The notes beneath the pieces were generated by a model. The model was not told the DNA's origin and searched no databases. It saw only the letters and a program-made list of their open reading frames with translations. DNA of 64,000 nt from NCBI GenBank assembly GCA_949130485.1, contig OX422191.1, forward strand, positions 5,581,754 through 5,645,753, in the 5' to 3' direction. The position numbers and the translations under genes are program-made. This DNA is from Agelas oroides (taxonomy: Eukaryota; Porifera; Demospongiae; Agelasida; Agelasidae). This document shows positions 49,866 through 63,700 of this stretch, piece by piece. Position 1 is the stretch's first letter. Each line of letters begins with the position of its first letter.

Positions 49866-52800
49866 CCACGGAGTGGGTGCTGTTAAGCACATGTGGGCCT
49901 GTTTAAGTGCCAGGGACGGTCGAGAAAGCAGTTTTTACCACTGTGGAGGTCCTGTGAGGCTCATGTAGGCCTGTTTAAGTGCGGAAAGACATGATAACGC
50001 CGTTCTAACCTCCGATGAGGTACTGTGAAGCACGTACAGTTCTCTTTAAGCAGCACAGAAAATCGAGAAAGCAGTTTTTACCTCTGTGGAAGCCCAGAGA
50101 GGTTGGTGCAAGCTTGTTTACGTGTTGAAAAGACTTGATGACGCCGTTTTAACCTGCGAGGGCGTGCTATGAAGCGCGTGTAGGCCTGTTTAAGAGCCGT
50201 AGACGGTCGAGAAAGAAGATTTCACCACTGTTGAGTCCTGTGATGCTCTTGCATGCCTGTCTATGTGCGAGAAAGACCTTATAACGCTGATTTAACCGCC
50301 GAGGAGATGCTTTGAAGCACGTGTAGGCCTGTTTAAGTGCCAGGGACGGTCGAGAAAGCAGTTTTTATCACTGTGGAGGTCCTGTGAGGCTCATGCAAGC
50401 CTGTTTATGTGCGGAAAAGACATGATAACGCCGATTTAACCTCCGATGGGGTACTGTGAAGCACGTACAAGCCTGTTTAAGTGGCAGAGAAGATCGAGAA
50501 AGCAGTTTTTACGTCTGTGGAAGCCCAGTGAGTTTGGTGCAATGTTGTTTATGTGTGGGAAAGGCCTGATACCACCGTTTTAACCTCGGAGGGGGTGCTG
50601 TGAAGCACATGGACGCCTGATTAAGTGCCAGGGACGATCGAGAAAGCAGTTTGCACTGTTGTGGATGCCCTGTGATGTTGGTGCAAGTCTGTTTCTGTGC
50701 GGAAAAGACCTGATAACGCCGTTTTTACCTCCGATGGCGTGTTATGAAGCACGTGTATGCCTTTTTAAGTGCAAGGGACGGTCGAGAAAGCAGTTTTTAC
50801 TACTGTAGAGGTGCTGTGAGGCTCATATAAGCCTGTTTATCTGCGGAAAAGACATGATAACGCCGATTTAACCTCCGATGGGGTACTGTGAAACACGTAC
50901 AAGTCTGTTTAAGTGGCAGAGAAGATCGAGAAAGCAGTTTTGAATGCTGTAGAAGCAGTTATGACCGCTGTGGGAACCCTGTGAGTTTGGTGCAAGCATG
51001 TTTATGTGCGGGAAAGGCCTGATACGACCGTTTTAACCACGGAGGGGGTGCTGTGAAGCACGTGTAGGCCTGTTTAAGTGCCAGGGACGGTCGAGAAAGC
51101 AGTTTTTACCACTGTGGAGGTCCTGTGAGGTTCGTGTAAGCCTGTTTAAGTTCGGAAAAACATGATAACGCCGTTCTAACCTCCGATGGGGTACTGTGAA
51201 GCACGTATAGGCCTCTTTACGTAGCACAGAAAATCTAGAAAGCAGTTTCTACCTCTGTGGATGCCCTGTGAGGTTGGTGCAATCTTGTTTATGTGCTGAA
51301 AAGACCTGATAACGCCGTTTTAACCTCCGAGGGCGTGCTATGAAGCACGTGTAGGCCTGTTTAAGAGCCGTAGACGGTCGATAAAGAAGTTTTCACCACT
51401 GTTGAAGTCCTGTGATTCTCGTGCATGCCTGTTTATGTGCGAGAAAGACCAGATAACGCCGTTTTAACCACCGAGGAGATGCTTTGAAGCACGTGTAGGC
51501 CTATTTAAGTGCCAGGGACGGTCGAGAAAGCAGTTTTTTGCCACTGTGGAGGTCCTTTGAAGCTCATTTAAGCCTGTTTATGAGCGGAAAGACATGATAA
51601 CGCCGTTCTAACCTCCGATGGGGTACTGTGAAGCACGTACCAGCCTGTTTAAGTAGCACAGAATATCGAGAAAGCAGTTTTTACCTCTGTGGAAGCCCTG
51701 TGAGTTTGGTGCAAGCTTGTTTATGTGCTGAAAAGACCTGATAACGCCGTTTTAACCTCCGAGGAGGTGCTGTGAAGCACGGACAGGCTTCTTTAAGTCG
51801 CAGAGAAGAACGAGAAAGCGGTTTTCATCACTGTGGAGGCTATGTGGGGTTAGTGCAAGCCTGTTTTATGTTCGGAAAAGACCTGATAACGCCGATTTTA
51901 ACCGCCGAGGTCGTGCTATGAAGCACGTGTAGGGCTGTTTAGGACCCATGGACGATCCCGAAAGCAGTTTTCACCACTGTTGAAGTCCTATGATGCTCGT
52001 GCAAGCCTGTTTATGTGCGAGAAAGACCATATAACGCCGTTTTAACCTCCTTGGGGATGCTTTGAAGCACGTGTAGGCCTGTTTAAGTGCCAGGGACGGT
52101 CGAGAAAGCTGTTTTTACCACTGTGGAGGTCCTGTGAGGCTCATGCAAGCCTGTTTATGTGCGGAAAAGACATGATAACGCCGATTTAACCTCCGATGGG
52201 GTACTGTGAAACACGTACAGGCCTGTTTAAGTGGAAGAGAAGATCGAGAAAGCAGTTTTTACGTCTGTGGAAGCCCTGTGAGGTTGGTGCAAACATGTTT
52301 AGGTGCTGAAAAGACCTGATAACGCCGTTTTAACCTCCGAGGGCGTGCTATGAAACACATGTAGGCCTGTTTAAGAGACGTAGACGGTCGAGAAAGAAGT
52401 TTTCACCACTGTTGAAGTCCTGTTATACTCGTGCATGCCTGTTTATGTGCGAGAAAGACTTGATAACGCCGTTTTAACCTCCGAGGAGATGCTTTGAAGC
52501 ACGTGTAGGCCTGTTTAAGAGCCAGGGAAGGTCCAGAAAGCAGTTTTTACCACTGTGGAGGTCCTGTGAGGCTCATGCAAGCCTGTTTATGTGCGAGAAA
52601 GGCCTGATACGACCGTTTTAACCACGGAGGGGGTGCTATGAAGCACATGTAGGCCTGTTTAAGAGCCGTAGACGGTCGAGAAAGAAGTTTTCACCTCTGT
52701 TGAAGTCCTGTGATGCTCGTGCATGCCTGTTTATGTGTGAGAATGACCTGATAACGCCGTTTTAACCTCCGAGGAGATTCTTTGAAGCACGTGTAGGCCT

Positions 52801-55800
52801 GTTTAAGTGCCATAGACGAGCGAGAAATCAGTTTTCGCCTCTGTTGAAGTCTTGTGATGCTCTTGCATGCCTGTTTATGTGCGAGAAAGACTTTATAACG
52901 CCGTTTTAACCTCATTGGAAATGCTTTGAAGCACGTTTAGGCCTGTTTAAGTGCCAGGGACGGTCGAGAAAGCAGTTTTTACCACTGTGGAGGTCCTGTG
53001 AGGCTCATGCAAGCCTGATTATGTGCGAGAAAGGCCTGATACGACCGTTTTAACCACGGAGGGGGTGCTGTGAAGCACATGTAGGCCTGTTTAAGAGCCG
53101 TAGACGGTCGAGAAAGAAGTTTTCACCTCTGTTGAAGTCCTGTGATGCTCGTGCATGCCTGTTTATGTGTGAGAATGACCTGATAACGCCGTTTTAACCT
53201 CCGAGGAGATGCTTTGAAGCACGTGTAGGCCTGTTTAAGTGCCATAGACGAGCGAGAAATCAGTTTTCGCCTCTGTTGAAGTCTTGTGATGCTCTTGCAT
53301 GCCTGTTTATGTGCGAGAAAGACTTTATAACGCCGTTTTAACCTCATTGGAAATGCTTTGAAGCACGTTTAGGCCTGTTTAAGTGCCAGGGACGGTCGAG
53401 AAAGCAGTTTTTACCACAGTGGAGGTCCTGTGAGGCTCATGTAAGCCTGATTATGTGCGGAAAGACATGATAACGCCGTTGTAACCTCCGATGGGGTACT
53501 CTGAAGCACGTACAGGCATGTTTAAGTATCACAGAAAATCGAGAAAGCAGTTTTTACCTCTGTGGAAGCCCTGTGAGGTTGGTGCAAGCTTGTTTATATG
53601 CTGAAAAGACCTGTTAACGCCGTTTTAATCTCCGAGGAGATGCTTTGAATCACGTGTAGGCCTGTTTAAGTGCCATAGACGATCGAGAAAGCAGTTTTCG
53701 CCACTGTTGAAGTCCTGTGATGCTCTTGCATGCCTGTTTATGTGCGAGAAAGACCTTATAACGCCGTTTTAACCTCCTTGGAGATGCTTTGAAGCACGTG
53801 TAGGCCTGTTTAAGTGCCAGGGACGGTCGAGAAAGCAGTTTTTACCACTGTGGAGGTCCTGTGAGGCTCATGCAAGCCTGTTTATGTGCGGAAAAGACAT
53901 GATAACGCCGATTTAACCTCCGATGGGGTACTGTGAAACACGTACACGCCTGTTTAAGTGGCAGAGAAGATCGAGAAAGCAGTTTTTACGTCTGTGGAAG
54001 CCCTGTGAGGTTGGTGCAAACTTGTTTATGTGCCGATAAGAGCTGATAACTCCGTTTTAACCTCCGAGGGCGTGTTATGAAACACATGTAGGCCTGTTTA
54101 AGAGACGTAGACGGTCGAGAAAGAAGTTTTCACCACTGTTGAAGTCCTGTGATACTCGTGCATGCCTGTTTATGTGCGAGAAAGACTTGATAACGCCGTT
54201 TTAACCTCCGAGGAGATGCTTTGAAGCACGTGTAGTCTTGTTTATGTGCCAGGGACGGTCGAGAAAGCAGTTTTTACCACTGTGGAGGTCCTGTGAGGCT
54301 CATGCAAGCCTGTTTATGTGCGAGAAAGGCCTGATACGACCGTTTTAACCACGGAGGGGGTGCTGTGAAGCACGTGTAGGCCTGTTTAAGAGCCGTAGAC
54401 GGTCGAGAAAAAAGTTTTCACCACTGTTGAAGTCCTGTGATGCTCGTGCATGCCTGTTTATTTGTGAGAATGACCTGATAACGCCGTTTTAACCTCCGAG
54501 GGCGTGCTATTAAGCACGTATAGGCCTGTTTAAGAGCCGTAGACGATCGAGAAAGAAGTTTTCACCACTGTTGAAGTCCTGTGATGCTCGTGCATGCCTG
54601 CATATGTGCGTAAAAGACCAGATAACGCCGTTTTAACCTCCGAGGAGATGCTATGAAGCACGTGTAGGCCTGTGAGACTCATGTAAGCCTGTTTATGTGC
54701 GGAAAAGACATGATAACGCCGATTTAACCTCCGATGGGGTACTGTGAAGCACGTAGAAGCCTGTTTAAGTGGCTGGAAAGATCGAGAAAGCAGTTTTTAC
54801 CGCTGTGGAAGCCCGGTGAGTTTGGTGCAAGCTTGTTTATGTGCGGGAAAGGCCTGATACCACTGTTTTAACCACGGAGGGGGTGCTGTGAAGCACGTGC
54901 AGGCCTGTTTAAGTGCCAGGGACGGTCGAGAAAGCAGTTTTTACCACTGTGGAGGTCCTGTGAGGTTCATGTAAGCCTGTTTATGTGCGGAAAGACATGA
55001 TAACGCCGTTCTAACCTCCGATGGGGTACTGTGAAGCACGTACAGGCCTGTTTAAGTAGCACAGAATATCGAGAAAGCAGTTTTTACCTCTGTGGAAGCC
55101 CTGTGGGGTTTGTGCAATCCTGTTTATGTGCGGAAAAGACCTGATAACGCCGATTTTAACCGCCGAGATCGTGCTATGAAGCACGTGTAGGCCTGTGTAC
55201 GACCGATGGACGATCGAGAAAGCAGTTGTCACCACTGTTGAAGTCCTGTGATGCTCGTGCAAGCCTGTTTATGAGCGAGAAAGACCTGATAACGCCGTTT
55301 TAACCTCGGATGGGGTACTGTGATGCACGTGCAGGTAGGGTTAAGTGCCAGGGACGATCGAGGAAGCAATTTACACCGTTGTGGATGCCCTGTGAGGTTG
55401 GTGCAAGTCTGTTTAAGTGCGGAAAAGAGCTGATAACGCCGTTTTAACTTCCGAGGAGATGCTTTGAAGCACGTGTAGGCCTGTTTAAGTGCCATAGACG
55501 ATCGGGAAAGGAGTTTTCACCACTGTTGAAGTCCTGTGATGCTCGTGCATGCCTGTTTATGTGCGAGAAAGACCTTATAACACCGTTTTAACCACCGAGG
55601 ACATGCTTTGAAGAACGTGTAGGCCTGTTTGAGAGCCAGGGACAGTCGAGAAAGCAGATTTTACCACTGAGGAAGCCCTGTGAGGTTAGTGCAAGCCTGC
55701 TTATGTGCGTAAAAGGCCAGATATCACCGTTTTAACTTCGCAGGGGGTGCTGTGAAGCACATGGACGCCTGATTAAGTGCCATGGACGATCGTGAAAGCA

Positions 55801-57729
55801 GTTTTCACTGTTGTGGATGCCCTGTGATGTTGGTGCAAGACCTGATAACACCGTTTTAACCTCCGAGGAGGTACTGTGAAGCACGTACAGGCTTCTTTAA
55901 GTGGCAGAGAAGAACCAGAAAGCGGTTTACATCACTGTGGAGGCCCTGTTGGGTTAGTGCATGCCTGTTTATGTGCGGAAAAGACCTGATAACGCCGATT
56001 TTATCCGCCGAGGTCGTGCTATGAAGCACGTGTAGGCCTGTTTAGGACACATGGACGATCGAGAAAGCAGTTTTCACCACTGTTGAAGTCCTGTGATGCT
56101 CGTGCAAGCCTGTTTATGTGCGAGAAAGACCTGATAACGCCGTTTTAACCTCGGAGGGAGTACTGTGAAGCATGTGCAGGTAGGTTTAAGTGCCAGGGAC
56201 GATCGAGAAAGAAATTTTCACCGTTGTGGATGCCCTGTGAGGTTGGTGCAAGTCTGTTTATGTGCTGAAAAAGCTGATAACGCCATTTTAACCTCCGAGG
56301 GCGTGCTATGAAGCACGTGTAGGCCTGTTTAAGAGCCGTAGACGATCGAGAAAGGAGTTTTCACCACTGTTGAAGTCCTGTGATGCTCGTGCATGCCTGC
56401 ATATGTGCGAGAAAGACCAGATAACGCCGTTTTAACCTCCGAGGAGATGCTATGAAGCACGTGCAGGCCTGTTTAACTGCCAGGGACGCTCGAGAAAGCA
56501 GTTTATACCACTGTGGAGGTTCTGCGAGGCTCATGTAAGCCTGTTTATGTGCGGAAAAGACATGATAACGCATATTTAACCTCCGAAGGGGTACTGTGAA
56601 GAACGTAGTAGCCTGTTTAAGTGGCAGAGAGATCGAGAAAGCAGTTTTGACCGCTGTGGAAACCCTGTGAGTATGGTGCAAGCTTGTTTAAGTGCGGGAA
56701 AGGCCTGATACCACTGTTTTAACCACGGAGGGGGTGCTGTGAAGCACGTGTAGGCCTGTGTAAGTGCCAGGGACGGTCGAGAAAGCAGTTTATACCACTG
56801 TGGAGGTGCTGTGAGGGTCATGTAAGCCTGTTTATGTGCGGAAAGACATGATAACGCCGATTTAACCTCCGATGGGGTACAGTGAAGCACGTACAGGCCT
56901 GTGTAAGTAGCACAGAATATCGAGAATGCAGTTTTTACTTCTGTGGAAGCCCTGTGAGTTTGGTGCAAGCTTGTTTATGTGCTGATAAGACCTGATAACG
57001 CCGTTTTAACCTCCGAGGATGTGCTGTGAAGCACGTACAGGCTTCTTTAAGTGGCAGAGAAGAACGAGAAAGCGGTTTTCATCACTATGGAGGCCCTATG
57101 GGGTTAGTGTATGCTTGTTTATGTGCGGAAAAGACCTGATAACGCCGATTTTAACCGCCGAGGTCGTGCTATGAAGCACGTATAGGCCTGTTTAGCACAC
57201 ATGGACGATCGAGAAAGCAGTTTTCACCACTGTTGAAGTCCTGTGATACTCGTGCAAGTCTGTTTATGTGCGGAAAAGACCTGATAACGACGTTTTAACC
57301 TCCGAGGGCGTGTTATGAAGCACGTGTAGGCCTGTTTAAGTGCCAGGGACTGTCGAGAAAGCAGTTTTCACCACTGTGGAGGTCCTGTGAGCTTCATGCA
57401 AGCCTGTTTATGTGCGGAAAGACATGATAACGCCGATTTAACCTCCGATGGCGTACTGTGAAGCACGTACAGACCTGTTTAAGTGGCAGAGAAGATCGAG
57501 AAAGTAGTTTTTACCGCTGTAGAAGCCCTGTGAGTTTGGTGCAAGGTTGTTTATGTGTGGGAAAGGCCTGATACCACCGCTTTAACCTCGGAGCGGGTAC
57601 TGTGAAACACGTACAAGCCTGTTTAAGTTGCAGAGAAGATCGAGAAAGCAGTTTTGACCGCTGTAGAAGCCCTGTGAGTTTGGTGCAAGCTTGTTTATGT
57701 GTGGGAAAGGCCTGATACGACCGTTTTAA
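49866..57729 (-). repeat. Large higher-order unit, copy B (about 7.86 kb)
   Basis: It corresponds to copy A with two extra trimers. One is visible as a direct tandem duplication: 52691-52915 and 53123-53347 are 432 bp apart and differ at about one base (52777 T against 53209 G). From 49.87 to about 51.0 kb it matches copy C with a shift of 7864 bp almost perfectly. Confidence 0.9.
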
Positions 57730-60700
57730 CCACGGAGTGGGTGCTGTTAAGCACATGTGGGCCTGTTTAAGTGCCAGGGACGGTCGAGAAAGCAGTTTTT
57801 ACCACTGTGGAGGTCCTGTGAGGCTCATGTAGGCCTGTTTAAGTGCGGAAAGACATGATAACGCCGTTCTAACCTCCGATGAGGTACTGTGAAGCACGTA
57901 CAGTTCTCTTTAAGCAGCACAGAAAATCGAGAAAGCAGTTTTTACCTCTGTGGAAGCCCAGAGAGGTTGGTGCAAGCTTGTTTACGTGTTGAAAAGACTT
58001 GATGACGCCGTTTTAACCTGCGAGGGCGTGCTATGAAGCGCGTGTAGGCCTGTTTAAGAGCCGTAGACGGTCGAGAAAGAAGATTTCACCACTGTTGAGT
58101 CCTGTGATGCTCTTGCATGCCTGTCTATGTGCGAGAAAGACCTTATAACGCTGATTTAACCGCCGAGGAGATGCTTTGAAGCACGTGTAGGCCTGTTTAA
58201 GTGCCAGGGACGGTCGAGAAAGCAGTTTTTATCACTGTGGAGGTCCTGTGAGGCTCATGCAAGCCTGTTTATGTGCGGAAAAGACATGATAACGCCGATT
58301 TAACCTCCGATGGGGTACTGTGAAGCACGTACAAGCCTGTTTAAGTGGCAGAGAAGATCGAGAAAGCAGTTTTTACGTCTGTGGAAGCCCAGTGAGTTTG
58401 GTGCAATGTTGTTTATGTGTGGGAAAGGCCTGATACCACCGTTTTAACCTCGGAGGGGGTGCTGTGAAGCACATGGACGCCTGATTAAGTGCCAGGGACG
58501 ATCGAGAAAGCAGTTTGCACTGTTGTGGATGCCCTGTGATGTTGGTGCAAGTCTGTTTCTGTGCGGAAAAGACCTGATAACGCCGTTTTTACCTCCGATG
58601 GCGTGTTATGAAGCACGTGTATGCCTTTTTAAGTGCAAGGGACGGTCGAGAAAGCAGTTTTTACTACTGTAGAGGTGCTGTGAGGCTCATATAAGCCTGT
58701 TTATTTGCGGAAAAGACATGATAACGCCGATTTAACCTCCGATGGGGTACTGTGAAACACGTACAAGTCTGTTTAAGTGGCAGAGAAGATCGAGAAAGCA
58801 GTTTTGAATGCTGTAGAAGCAGTTATGACCGCTGTGGGAACCCTGTGAGTTTGGTGCAAGCATGTTTATGTGCGGGAAAGGCCTGATACGACCGTTTTAA
58901 CCACGGAGGGGGTGCTGTGAAGCACGTGTAGGCCTGTTTAAGTGCCAGGGACGGTCGAGAAAGCAGTTTTTATCACTGTGGAGGTCCTGTGAGGCTCATG
59001 CAAGCCTGTTTATGTGCGGAAAAGACATGATAACGCCGATTTAACCTCCGATGGGGTACTGTGAAGCACGTACAAGCCTGTTTAAGTGGCAGAGAAGATC
59101 GAGAAAGCAGTTTTTACGTCTGTGGAAGCCCAGTGAGTTTGGTGCAATGTTGTTTATGTGTGGGAAAGGCCTGATACCACCGTTTTAACCTCGGAGGGGG
59201 TGCTGTGAAGCACATAGACGCCTGATTAAGTGCCAGGGACGATCGAGAAAGCAGTTTGCACTGTTGTGGATGCCCTGTGATGTTGGTGCAAGTCTGTTTC
59301 TGTGCGGAAAAGACCTGATAACGCCGTTTTTACCTCCGATGGCGTGTTATGAAGCACGTGTATGCCTTTTTAAGTGCAAGGGACGGTCGAGAAAGCAGTT
59401 TTTACTACTGTAGAGGTGCTGTGAGGCTCATATAAGCCTGTTTATCTGCGGAAAAGACATGATAACGCCGATTTAACCTCCGATGGGGTACTGTGAAACA
59501 CGTACAAGTCTGTTTAAGTGGCAGAGAAGATCGAGAAAGCAGTTTTGAATGCTGTAGAAGCAGTTATGACCGCTGTGGGAACCCTGTGAGTTTGGTGCAA
59601 GCATGTTTATGTGCGGGAAAGGCCTGATACGACCGTTTTAACCACGGAGGGGGTGCTGTGAAGCACGTGTAGGCCTGTTTAAGTGCCAGGGACGGTCGAG
59701 AAAGCAGTTTTTACCACTGTGGAGGTCCTGTGAGGTTCGTGTAAGCCTGTTTAAGTTCGGAAAAACATGATAACGCCGTTCTAACCTCCGATGGGGTACT
59801 GTGAAGCACGTATAGGCCTCTTTACGTAGCACAGAAAATCTAGAAAGCAGTTTCTACCTCTGTGGATGCACTGTGAGGTTGGTGCAAGCTTGTTTATGTG
59901 CTGAAAAGACCTGATAACGCCGTTTTAACCTCCGAGGGCGTGCTATGAAGCACGTTTAGGCCTGTTTAAGAGCCGTAGACGGTCGATAAAGAAGTTTTCA
60001 CCACTGTTGAAGTCCTGTGATTCTCGTGCATGCCTGTTTATGTGCGAGAAAGACCAGATAACGCCGTTTTAACCACCGAGGAGATGCTTTGAAGCACGTG
60101 TAGGCCTGTTTAAGTGCCAGGGACGGTCGAGAAAGCATTTTTTTACCACTGTGGAGGTCCTTTGAAGCTCATTTAAGCCTGTTTATGAGCGGAAAGACAT
60201 GATAACGCCGTTCTAACCTCCGATGGGGTACTGTGAAGCACGTACCAGCCTGTTTAAGTAGCACAGAATATCGAGAAAGCAGTTTTTACCTCTGTGGAAG
60301 CCCTGTGAGTTTGGTGCAAGCTTGTTTATGTGCTGAAAAGACCTGATAACGCCGTTTTAACCTCCGAGGAGGTGCTGTGAAGCACGGACAGGCTTCTTTA
60401 AGTCGCAGAGAAGAACGAGAAAGCGGTTTTCATCACTGTGGAGGCTATGTGGGGTTAGTGCAAGCCTGTTTTATGTTCGGAAAAGACCTGATAACGCCGA
60501 TTTTAACCGCCGAGATTGTGCTATGAAGCACGTGTAGGCCTGTTTAGGACCCATGGACGATCGAGAAAGCAGTTTTCGCCACTGTTGAAGTCCTGTAATG
60601 CTCTTGCATGTTTGTTTATGTGCGAGAAAGACCTTATAACGCCGTTTTAACCTCCTTGGAGATGCTTTGAAGCACGTGTAGACCTGTTTAAGTGCCAGGG

Positions 60701-63700
60701 ACGGTCTAGAAAGCTGTTTTTACCACTGTGGAGGTCCTGTGAGGCTCATGCAAGCCTGTTTATGTGCGGAAAAGACATGATAACGCCGATTTAACCTCCG
60801 ATGGGGTACTGTGAAACACGTACAGGCCTGTTTAAGTGGAAGAGAAGATCGAGAAAGCAGTTTTTACGTCTGTGGAAGCCATGTGAGGTTGGTGCAAACT
60901 TGTTTATGTGCTGAAAAGACTTGATAACGCCGTTTTAACCTCCGAGGGCGTGCTATGAAACACATTTAGGCCTGTTTAAGAGACGTAGACGGTCGAGAAA
61001 GAAGTTTTCACCACTGTTGAAGTCCTGTGATACTCGTGCATGCCTGTTTATGTGCGAGAAAGACTTGATAACGCCGTTTTAACCTCCGAGGAGATGCTTT
61101 GAAGGACGTGTAAGCCTGTTTAAGTGCCAGGGACGGTCGAGAAAGCAGTTTTTACCACTGTGGAGTTCCTGTGAGGCTCATGCAAGCCTGTTTATGTGCG
61201 AGAAAGGCCTGATACGACCGTTTTAACCACGGAGGGGGTGCTGTGAAGCACGTGTAGGCCTGTTTAAGAGCCGTAGACGGTCGAGAAAGAAGTTTTCACC
61301 ACTGTTGAAGTCCTGTGATGCTCATGCATGCCTGTTTATTTGTGAGAATGACCTGATAACGCCGTTTTAACCTCCGAGGAGATGCTTTGAAGCACGTGTA
61401 GGCCTGTTTTAGTGCCATAGACGATCGAGAAAGCAGTTTTCGCCACTGTTGAAGTCCTGTGATACTTTTGCATGCCTGTTTATGTGTGAGAAAGACCTTA
61501 TAACGCCGTTTTAACCTCCTTGGAAATGCTTTGAAGCACGTGTAGGCCTGTTTAAGTGCAAGGGTTGGTCGAGAAAGCAGTTTTTACCACTGTGGAGGTC
61601 CTGTGAGGCTCATGTAAGCCTGATTATGTGCGGAAAGACATGATAACGCCGTTGTAACCTCCGAAGGGGTACTCTGAAGCACGTACAAGCCTGTTTAAGT
61701 GTCACAGAAAATCGAGAAAGCAGTTTTTACCTTTGTGGAAGCCCTGTGAGGTTGGTGCAAGCTTGTTTATGTGCTGAAAAGACCTGATAACGCCGTTTTA
61801 ATCTCCGAGGAGATGCTTTGAAGCACGTGTAGGCCTGTTTAAGTGCCATAGACGATCGAGAAAGCAGTTTTCGCCATTGTTGAAGTCCTGTGATGCTCTT
61901 GCATGTCTGTTTATGTGCGAGAAAGACCTTATAACGCCGTTTTAACCTCCTTGGAGATGCTTTGAAGCACGTGTAGGCCTGTTTAAGTGCCAGGGACGGT
62001 CGAGAAAGCAGTTTTTACCACTATGGAGGTCCTGTGAGGCTCATGCAAGCCTGTTTATGTGCGGAAAAGACATGATAACGCCGATTTAACCTCCGATGGG
62101 GTGCTGTGAATCACGTATAGGCCTGTTTAAGTGGCAGTGAAGATCGAGAAAGCAGTTTTTACGTCTGTGGAAGCCCTGTGAGGTTGGTGCAAAATTGTTT
62201 ATGTGCTGAAAAGACCTGATAACGCCGTTTTAACCTCCGAGGGCGTGCTATGAAACACATGTAGGCCGGTTTAAGAGACGTACACGGTCGAGAAAGTAGT
62301 TTGCACCACTGTTGAAGTCCTGTGATACTCGTGCATGCCTGTTTATGTGCGAGAAAAACTTGATAACGCCGTTTTAACCTCCGAGGAGATGCTTTGAAGC
62401 ACGTGTAGGCCTGTGTAAGTGCGAGGGACGGTCGAGAAAGAAGTTTTTACCACTGTGGAGGTCCTGTGAGGCTCATGCAAGCCTGCTTATGTGCGAGAAA
62501 GGCCAGATACGACCGTTTTAACCACGGAGGGGGTGCTATGAAGCTCGTATAGGCCTGTTTAAGAGCCTTAAACTATCGAGAAAGGAGTTTTCACCACTGT
62601 TGAAGTCCTGTGATGCTCGTGCATGCCTGCATATGTGCGAGAGAGACCAGATAACGCCGTTTTAACCTCCGTGGAGATGCTATGAATCACGTGTAGGCCT
62701 GTTTAAGTGGCAGGGACGGTCGATAAAGCAATTTATACCACAGTGGAGGTGCTGTGAGACTCATGTAAGCCTGTTTATGTGCGGAAAAGACATGATAACG
62801 CCGATTTAACCTCCGATGGGGTACTGTGAAGCACGTACAAGCCTGTTTAAGTGGCAGAGAAGATCGAGAAAGCAGTTTTTACCGCTGTGGAAGCCCTGTG
62901 AATTTGGTGCAAGATTGTTTATGTGCGGGAAAGGCCTGATACCACTGTTTTAACCACGGAGGGGGTGCTGTGAAGCACGTGCAGGCCTGTTTATGTGCCA
63001 GGGACGGTCGAGAAAGCAGTTTTTACCACTGTGGAGGTCCTGTGAGGTTCATGTAAGCCTGTTTATGTGCGGAAATACATGATAACGCCGTTCTAACCTC
63101 CGATGGGGTACTGTGAAGCACGTGCAGGCCTGTTTAAGTATCACAGAATATCGAGAAAGCAGTTTTTACCTCTGTGGAAGCCCTGTGAGTTTGGTGCAAG
63201 CTTGTTTATGTGCTGAAAAGACCTGATAGCGCCGTTTTAACCTCCGAGGAGGTGCTGTGAAGCACGTACAGTCTTCTTTAAGTGGCAGAGAAGAACGAGA
63301 AAGCGGTTTTCATCACTGTGGAGGCCCGATGGGGTTAGTGCAATCCTGTTTATGTGCGGAAAAGTCCTGATAACGCCGATTTTAACCGCCGAGGTCGTGC
63401 TATGAAGCACGTGTAGTCCTGTGTACGACCCATGGACGATCGAGAAAGCAGTTTTCACCACTGTTGAAGTCCTGTGATGCCCGTGCAAGCCTGTTTATGA
63501 GCGAGAAAGACCTGATAACGCCGTTTTAACCTCGGAGGGGGTACTGTGATGCATGTGCAGGTAGGTTTAAGTGCCAGGGACGATCGAGAAAGCAAGTGAC
63601 ACCGTTGAGGATGCCCTGTGAGGTTGGTGCAAGTCTGTTTATGTGCGGAAAAGAGCTGATAACACCGTTTTAACTTCCGAGGAGATGCTTTGAAGCAAGT